Assembly: GCA_020687485.1 (NCBI GenBank)
Contig: JAJEQR010000037.1
Location: 1 to 38,723 of the forward strand
Origin: Hominifimenecus microfluidus
Lineage (GTDB): Bacteria > Bacillota > Clostridia > Lachnospirales > Lachnospiraceae
Reading direction: 5' to 3'
Length of the DNA stretch: 38,723 nt
The notes beneath the pieces were generated by a model that ran no database searches, had not been told where the DNA came from, and worked only from the letters and a program-made list of their open reading frames with translations. Both the position numbers and the translations under genes were made by a program. Below, one piece after another: positions 33,775 to 38,723 of the stretch (position 1 is its first letter; each line of letters begins with the position of its first letter).

Positions 33775-36123
33775 ATGACATTAAGAGAGCTGCAGGTAGG
33801 AGAAAGTGCAGAAATCCGTGTAGTAGGAGGAGAAGGCGCACTTCGTCAGCATTTTCTGGATATGGGAGTGATTCCCGGCGCAGAAGTTACCGTCGTAAAG
33901 CTTGCACCGATGGGGGATCCTATGGAGCTTCAGGTTCATGGGTATGAATTGACGCTTCGTCTGGCGGATGCGGAGAAGATTGAGATAACACCGATTGAAA
34001 GACGTTCGCATCGTCATGACGGTGCAAAGAATACAAACCAGAGTGTTCATCCGGGATTGGGGGAAGACGGAAAATATCATGTAAAAGCGGATGAGCATCC
34101 TCTCCCGGATGGTGAAATGCTTACCTATGCATTGGTCGGAAATCAGAATTGCGGGAAGACAACGCTTTTTAATCAGCTGACAGGATCCAATCAGCACGTG
34201 GGGAATTTCCCTGGTGTTACCGTAGATCGCAAGGATGGTCAGATTCGTGGCCAGGAGAACACACGTGTGACAGATCTTCCGGGAATTTATTCGATGTCAC
34301 CTTACAGCAGTGAGGAGATTGTATCCCGGAATTTTGTCTTGGATAATCACCCGAAAGCGATTATTAACATTGTAGATGCTACCAATATACAGCGAAATCT
34401 CTACCTTACGATGCAGTTGCTGGAGATGGATGTGCCTATGGTGCTGGCGCTGAATATGATGGACGAGGTAACAGGCAATGGAGGTTCGATTGATGTGAAT
34501 CAGATGGAAGCTTTGCTTGGCATTCCTGTTGTTCCGATTTCAGCAGCGAAGAATCAGGGTGTGGATGAGCTGGTAAAACACGCGATTCATATTGCAAAGT
34601 ATCAGGAACGACCGGGACGACAGGATTTTTGTGGGGAGAATGATTATGGCGGCGCGGTACACCGTTGTATTCACGCAGTCTGTCATCTTATTCAGGACCA
34701 CGCAGAACATGCAGAAATTCCGATCCGCTTTGCAGCATCTAAGTTGATCGAAGGGGATATGCTGATTCAGGAACGATTGCAGCTGGATCAGAATGAGGTC
34801 GAGACAATTGAGCACCTGATTCTGCAGATGGAGAAGGAGAGAGGCCTGGATCGCAACGCAGCAATGGCTGACATGCGCTTTTCTTTTATTGAGAAGGTCT
34901 GTGAAAGTACAGTCGTAAAGCCAAGGGAGAGCAGAGAACGTTTGCGTAGTGAGAAGATCGATCGGATTCTGACTGGAAAATATACAGCAATTCCTTGTTT
35001 CATCGGTATTATGGCGGCTGTGTTTTTCCTTACTTTTAATGTGATTGGCGCATGGTTGCAGGAGCTGCTTGATATGGGAATCACAGCGCTCTCGCATATT
35101 GTGGACGCGGCGTTAACTGCGGGACATGTGAATGAAGCTTTACATGGACTGGTTATTGATGGGATTTTCGCAGGAGTTGGTTCTGTACTGTCATTTCTGC
35201 CGATAATTGTAACGCTGTTCTTCTTCCTTTCTCTGATGGAGGACAGCGGCTATATTGCGCGTGTTGCTTTCTTTATGGATAAGCTGCTGCGAAAGATTGG
35301 ATTGTCCGGACGCAGTATCGTGCCGCTTCTGATTGGGTTTGGTTGTACGGTACCTGCTGTTATGGCTACGAGGACGCTTCCCAGTGAGCGGGACCGCAGG
35401 ATGACAATCTTGTTGACACCGTTTATGAGCTGTACAGCGAAACTTCCGATTTATGCGTTCTTTGTGAATGCATTTTTCCCTGGAAAGAGCGGGTGGATCA
35501 TGACAGGACTGTACTTCTTTGGGATTATTACAGGTGTTCTTGTCGCGTTCCTCTTCAAATCTACGCTGTTTCGCGGAGAAGCAGTACCATTTGTTATGGA
35601 ACTTCCGAACTACCGACTGCCGGGCGTGAAAAATGTTGCACAGCTCCTCTGGGAGAAAGCAAGAGATTTTCTGCAGAGAGCATTTACAGTAATTTTGCTG
35701 GCTACAATCGTTGTCTGGTTTCTTCAGAGCTTTGATTTTCATATTAATCTGGTGGAAGACTCTTCCCAAAGTATTCTGGCAACGGCTGCCGGCGTGATTA
35801 CGCCGCTTTTTGCGCCGCTTGGACTGGGAGATTGGCGGATTGTAACATCACTGATCAGTGGTTTTATGGCCAAAGAAAGCGTAGTGTCCACGATGGAAAT
35901 TCTTTTCACTGCCGGAGTAAAGAACTCACTTACAACATTAGCGGCTATGAGTCTTCTGGTATTCAGTCTTCTTTATACTCCCTGCGTGGCAGCAATATCA
36001 TCGATTCGCCGGGAAATGGGAAGGCGTTGGGCGGTCTCCGTGGTTTTATGGCAATGTGTGATTGCATGGCTGGCGGCTTTTCTTGTTCATACGATTGGAT
36101 TGCTTATGGGAGTACCCGGATAA
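33775..36123 (+). CDS. feoB: FeoA-FeoB fusion, ferrous iron transporter
   Basis: A 782-residue fusion: FeoA (SH3-like) domain at 1-80 (LRQHFLDMGVIPGAEVTVVK), a His-rich linker, then FeoB. The G-domain has G1 GNQNCGKTT (122-130), G3 DLPGIYSMSPYSSEE and G4 ALNMMDEV. The membrane part follows, with two Gate motifs (LPIIVTLFFFLSLMEDSGYIARVAFFMD region; SCTAKLPIYAFF region). It imports Fe2+. The ATG at 33775 has GGGAG nine bases upstream; a GTG at 33754 is rejected. No clear Fur or DtxR box could be seen in the AT-rich 77 bases before it, so regulation is unresolved. Confidence 0.93.
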   Translation: MTLRELQVGESAEIRVVGGEGALRQHFLDMGVIPGAEVTVVKLAPMGDPMELQVHGYELTLRLADAEKIEITPIERRSHRHDGAKNTNQSVHPGLGEDGKYHVKADEHPLPDGEMLTYALVGNQNCGKTTLFNQLTGSNQHVGNFPGVTVDRKDGQIRGQENTRVTDLPGIYSMSPYSSEEIVSRNFVLDNHPKAIINIVDATNIQRNLYLTMQLLEMDVPMVLALNMMDEVTGNGGSIDVNQMEALLGIPVVPISAAKNQGVDELVKHAIHIAKYQERPGRQDFCGENDYGGAVHRCIHAVCHLIQDHAEHAEIPIRFAASKLIEGDMLIQERLQLDQNEVETIEHLILQMEKERGLDRNAAMADMRFSFIEKVCESTVVKPRESRERLRSEKIDRILTGKYTAIPCFIGIMAAVFFLTFNVIGAWLQELLDMGITALSHIVDAALTAGHVNEALHGLVIDGIFAGVGSVLSFLPIIVTLFFFLSLMEDSGYIARVAFFMDKLLRKIGLSGRSIVPLLIGFGCTVPAVMATRTLPSERDRRMTILLTPFMSCTAKLPIYAFFVNAFFPGKSGWIMTGLYFFGIITGVLVAFLFKSTLFRGEAVPFVMELPNYRLPGVKNVAQLLWEKARDFLQRAFTVILLATIVVWFLQSFDFHINLVEDSSQSILATAAGVITPLFAPLGLGDWRIVTSLISGFMAKESVVSTMEILFTAGVKNSLTTLAAMSLLVFSLLYTPCVAAISSIRREMGRRWAVSVVLWQCVIAWLAAFLVHTIGLLMGVPG

Positions 36124-36181
36124 GCATAGAACCAGAACGGTTGGATTGAAATCATAAAAATGTGGAAAAGGAGAGATGAAT

Positions 36182-37213
36182 ATGAGATATCCCAAATCTC
36201 TGCCGGCTGGCGGAACGATTGGATTTGTTGCACCGGCATTTGGCTGCGCAACTGAGCCGTACCGCACTGGATTCAATGCGGCCAGACTCCACCTGGAACA
36301 GATGGGGTACCGGACGCAGGTGGGACCGAACTGCTATGAGGCGAAGGGGATTGGTATCAGCAATACTCCAGAGGCCTGCGGAGAAGAGTTGACACGGTTC
36401 TACTGTAGTAGCGAAAATCAGGCGCTGATATCCTGCGGCGGCGGAGAGCTTATGTGTACCACACTGGATTTCGTGGATTTTGACCGGATTCGTGCAGCGG
36501 AACCGAAGTGGTATATGGGTTATTCCGACAACACGAATTTTACCTTTTTGCTGGCAACCCTGTGTGATGTGGCTTCCATTTACGGACCATGTGCGGCGGA
36601 ATTCGGCATGACTCCATGGGATCCTGCGATCCGGGATGCTTTCGATCTTCTGACTGGCGCGAAGAAACACTTCTCCGGTTACGAGAAATGGGAGAAGGAA
36701 TCACTGAAGTCTGAGGAAAATCCGCTGGCACCTTATCATCTGACGGAGGCAAAGCAACTTCGCCTGTTCTCACAGTCGGGAAATCCGGCGGACAAAGTAT
36801 CTATGGAGGGAAGGCTGATCGGCGGCTGTCTGGACTGTCTGTCCATGCTGGCAGGAACCTGCTATGATCATGTCGTTGACTTTGCGGAGCGATATCAGGA
36901 TGACGGCCTGATCTGGTATCTGGAATCCTGCGATCTGAATGTTATGTCTATCCGGCGGGTTATGTGGCAATTGTCGCATGCCGGCTGGTTCGAACATGTG
37001 AAGGGTTTTGTGATCGGAAGACCGCTGTGCTTCGGACAGGAGCTGATGGGGATGGATTCGTACGAAGCGGTCATGGGTGTCGTGCGCGAGTACCGGGTGC
37101 CAGTTATCATGGACGCGGATTTCGGACATCTGCCGCCCAAGATGCCGATGATAAATGGCGGCTTCGCCAGAATCACAGCGGATGAGGTGAACTGGGAAGT
37201 TACCTATCTGTAA
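36182..37213 (+). CDS. S66 family peptidase (LD-carboxypeptidase/MccF-like)
   Basis: A 343-residue serine peptidase of family S66. The nucleophile is Ser115 in MGYSDNTNF. The catalytic Glu is in WYLESCDLN and His in DADFGHLPPKMPM, in the family order Ser-Glu-His. Members cleave the L,D bond of murein tetrapeptide (LdcA) or detoxify microcin C-like compounds (MccF). The SDNTN context and length are closer to the MccF-like branch of Firmicutes, but the split is not certain. The ATG at 36182 has AGGAG eight bases upstream; the ATG at 36176 is too close. It follows feoB by 58 bases, probably on one transcript. Confidence 0.9.
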   Translation: MRYPKSLPAGGTIGFVAPAFGCATEPYRTGFNAARLHLEQMGYRTQVGPNCYEAKGIGISNTPEACGEELTRFYCSSENQALISCGGGELMCTTLDFVDFDRIRAAEPKWYMGYSDNTNFTFLLATLCDVASIYGPCAAEFGMTPWDPAIRDAFDLLTGAKKHFSGYEKWEKESLKSEENPLAPYHLTEAKQLRLFSQSGNPADKVSMEGRLIGGCLDCLSMLAGTCYDHVVDFAERYQDDGLIWYLESCDLNVMSIRRVMWQLSHAGWFEHVKGFVIGRPLCFGQELMGMDSYEAVMGVVREYRVPVIMDADFGHLPPKMPMINGGFARITADEVNWEVTYL

Positions 37214-37243
37214 CAGACAGTGCATAAAACGAAGAAAAAGCGG

Positions 37244-37272
37244 TTGCCAAAAAAGGCAGAAGTTCATATAAT
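37244..37272 (+). promoter_or_regulatory. Promoter of the PfkB kinase gene
   Basis: TTGCCA (37244-37249), a 17-base spacer and a perfect TATAAT (37267-37272). It leaves a leader of about 97 bases before the start codon. Confidence 0.75.
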
Positions 37273-37275
37273 GGA

Positions 37276-37344
37276 GATTGCTTATCGCAAAAGCAATCAG
37301 ATTGACCGTAAAGTTTGACGTCTGAAAAAGCTTTGCGGTCTTTT
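37276..37344 (+). promoter_or_regulatory. Leader with two hairpins, the second terminator-like (attenuator candidate)
   Basis: Stem 1: GATTGCTT (37276-37283) with AAGCAATC (37291-37298), loop of seven. Stem 2: GACCGTAAAG (37304-37313) with CTTTGCGGTC (37331-37340, one G-U), followed by TTTT. The second stem followed by T is terminator-like, upstream of the PfkB start by 32 bases. No known riboswitch family is recognised. Confidence 0.5.
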
Positions 37345-37375
37345 CATACCCCAGGATAAAAGTGAGGCAGTCACA

Positions 37376-38308
37376 ATGGCAGTAAAGAAGAATGGAATCG
37401 TAGTAGTAGGATCTGTATTTGTAGATATCAAGGGCTTTCCGCATGACCGCTATATTCCGGATGGAAGGAACGCTGGTTATATCGAGTACCGCCATGGCGG
37501 AGTCAGCCGCAATGTAGCGGAAGATATCGCCAATATTGGTCTGAACCCCAGCTTCCTGGGGTTGGTGGATCATTCTGCCCTCGGACAGGACGTCATAGAG
37601 CGATTGAAGCGGCAGCATGTCAATACAGAGTATATGGAAGCCGTACCCAGTGGAATGGGAACCTGGCTGGCAGTATTCGATAATAACGGTGACGTCGCTG
37701 GTTCCATCTCACAGAGACCGGATCTGATGCCGATTCTTGACATTCTGAACCAAAGGGGAGATGAGATCTTTCAGGAGGCGGACGCTATCCTGGTAGAGAT
37801 CGATATTGAAGAAGAGATCCTGAAGAAGATCGCAGAGCTCTGTAAGAAGTACAGGAAGAAGCTGTATGGTGTTGTCAGCAATATGACGATCGCAGCCGAG
37901 CGATGGAACTACCTGAGCAGCTTCGACTGTTTCATCTGCAATCTTCTGGAGAGCGGTATTCTTTTCGGTCAGGATTACAGCGATAAAACGCCGGCACAGA
38001 TGTGCGATATCGTGGAGCGGCAGATTCATAAAGCGGAGATTCCCGCGCTGGTCGTAACGATGGGGGAAGAAGGTGCTGTCTATGCTGACTGCGAAGGACA
38101 TAAGGGCGTATGCCGCGCTATGAAAGTGGATGTGAAGGATACGACCGGCGCCGGAGATTCTTTTTGCGCCGGAGTCGCCAGTGGTCTTACCTATGGAAAG
38201 TCTCTGCAGGATTCCGTCGAAATCGGAACCCGCCTGGCGGCCTCTGCCATCGCTTCTTATGAGAATGTATGTCCGGAAATAGATCCGGAGGAGTTCGGAC
38301 TCTCATAA
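37376..38308 (+). CDS. PfkB family carbohydrate kinase
   Basis: A 310-residue ribokinase/PfkB-family sugar or nucleoside kinase. The ribokinase start is IVVVGSVFVDIKGFP, the substrate-binding HGGVSRNVAEDIANIG follows, and the catalytic DTTGAGDSFCAGVASG contains the conserved anion hole and base Asp. The substrate cannot be told from sequence. The ATG at 37376 has only a weak GAGG upstream. It stands alone behind its own promoter and structured leader, just ahead of the rRNA-type promoter region. Confidence 0.9.
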   Translation: MAVKKNGIVVVGSVFVDIKGFPHDRYIPDGRNAGYIEYRHGGVSRNVAEDIANIGLNPSFLGLVDHSALGQDVIERLKRQHVNTEYMEAVPSGMGTWLAVFDNNGDVAGSISQRPDLMPILDILNQRGDEIFQEADAILVEIDIEEEILKKIAELCKKYRKKLYGVVSNMTIAAERWNYLSSFDCFICNLLESGILFGQDYSDKTPAQMCDIVERQIHKAEIPALVVTMGEEGAVYADCEGHKGVCRAMKVDVKDTTGAGDSFCAGVASGLTYGKSLQDSVEIGTRLAASAIASYENVCPEIDPEEFGLS

Positions 38309-38387
38309 GAAAAGTTCGCGTGGTAAAGGTCGGAAAAAGAAAAATAGAAGAAACTGTAAAAATTGCAAAAAAAATGTAAAAAAAGTG

Positions 38388-38416
38388 TTGACAAAGAGAA
38401 AGTTGAATGTTAGAAT
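38388..38416 (+). promoter_or_regulatory. Tandem rRNA-type promoter 1
   Basis: TTGACA (38388-38393), 17-base spacer, TAGAAT (38411-38416). First of three similarly spaced promoters with A-rich upstream flanks resembling UP elements. Confidence 0.75.
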
Positions 38417-38481
38417 AAACAAGCTTTCGAGAAAAAGCAACACAGACATCTAAAATGATTTTGAGATCATGAAAAAAGTTA

Positions 38482-38510
38482 TTGACAAATCATTTGAGAT
38501 GTGATAAACT
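38482..38510 (+). promoter_or_regulatory. Tandem rRNA-type promoter 2
   Basis: TTGACA (38482-38487), 17-base spacer, TAAACT (38505-38510), 94 bases after promoter 1. Confidence 0.7.
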
Positions 38511-38557
38511 TTAAAAGTTGCTGCTGAAAAGCTTCAACAAAAAGTTTAAAAAAGTGC

Positions 38558-38586
38558 TTGACAAGAACAGCGAGTTATGATAACAT
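38558..38586 (+). promoter_or_regulatory. Tandem rRNA-type promoter 3
   Basis: TTGACA (38558-38563), 17-base spacer, TAACAT (38581-38586), 76 bases after promoter 2 and the closest to the presumed rRNA gene. Confidence 0.7.
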
Positions 38587-38723
38587 ATACAAGCTGTCAC
38601 TTGAACAGCAAAGCAAAGAACCTTGACAAATGAACAATGTATCCAACCCTGAAAATTCTTTTAAAAATTTTCAGAAACGAACAAAAACCTTAACAAGGTA
38701 AATGACGGAAGAAATTAGCTAGC

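Larger units (their letters stand above)
38309..38723 (+). promoter_or_regulatory. Gene-free AT-rich region, probable rRNA operon promoter and leader
   Basis: No gene is seen in these 415 bases. Three tandem promoters (listed separately) are followed by CCTTGACAAATGAACAA (38621-38637), which resembles the boxA-like leader element of Firmicutes rRNA operons. After it come a 9-bp stem CTGAAAATT/AATTTTCAG (38649-38674) and CCTTAACAAGG. This arrangement precedes 16S rRNA genes in clostridia. The rRNA itself is not in the window, so this is an inference. Confidence 0.65.

Noticed and set aside
38380-38640. Repeated TTGACA-containing blocks as a CRISPR array
   Set aside because: The repeats are only promoter boxes; flanking sequences differ and spacing is irregular, and no cas genes are present.
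38623-38645. A fourth TTGACA as another rRNA promoter
   Set aside because: No acceptable -10 box follows at 16-18 bases; the sequence fits a conserved leader/boxA-like element better.

Overview
The window looks like a chromosomal segment of a low-to-mid GC Gram-positive anaerobe of the class Clostridia, most likely Lachnospiraceae. The basis is inference from content: strong AGGAGG-type ribosome binding sites, near-consensus TTGACA/TATAAT promoters, a SufCBDSU iron-sulfur operon with a SufU-type scaffold, a FeoA-FeoB fusion, clostridial-type c-di-GMP proteins, CAP/DUF4214 surface proteins and an AT-rich multi-promoter region at the right edge that looks like the front of an rRNA operon.

Left edge (1-2650, + strand). 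The window opens in the right end of an IS200/IS605-type element (hairpins at 42-56 and 64-83, ending near 91). It abuts the 3' remnant of an interrupted, probably TetR-like regulator gene (92-247), followed by a DUF3786 protein. Next come a 63-residue chimeric ORF (YaiI/YqxD start joined to the Fe-S tail of an aldo/keto reductase), an esterase and a TraX-family membrane protein, closed by an intrinsic terminator.

2716-6244 (- strand). A three-gene operon holds a winged-helix/LicC/LicA three-domain enzyme, an unannotated 59-residue membrane protein and an NCS1-family permease. It runs from a strong promoter that diverges from that of a D-2-hydroxyacid dehydrogenase (6324-7343). 7402-11691 (- strand) carries a membrane HD-GYP plus GGDEF protein and a MarR-TauE/SafE pair with a perfect palindrome downstream of its promoter.

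11712-16616 (+). sufC-sufB-sufD-sufS-sufU, tightly overlapping, behind a strong promoter and a structured-looking leader.

16670-28899 (+). The most unusual region: a roughly 12-kb unidirectional cluster with a PMCA-like Ca2+ P-type ATPase, YceG, a TelA-family protein, two TerD proteins, a HAD-phosphoribosyltransferase-TRSP fusion, a StiP/PELOTA-type protein, a third TerD with a long disordered N-terminus and an AIM24-family protein. This is a Ter stress-response system of the type described for tellurium-resistance gene neighbourhoods. No TerC, ATP-grasp or lyase gene is present, and a calcium pump stands at its head.

28905-38308. A tRNA-Ala(CGC) on the - strand, then + strand genes: secreted CAP/DUF4214 protein, dCache-GGDEF diguanylate cyclase, MATE exporter, FeoA-FeoB iron transporter, S66 peptidase, and a PfkB kinase behind a leader with a terminator-like hairpin. 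38309-38723 has no gene but carries three tandem strong promoters and leader stems typical of the region just before a 16S rRNA gene, which would lie beyond the window.
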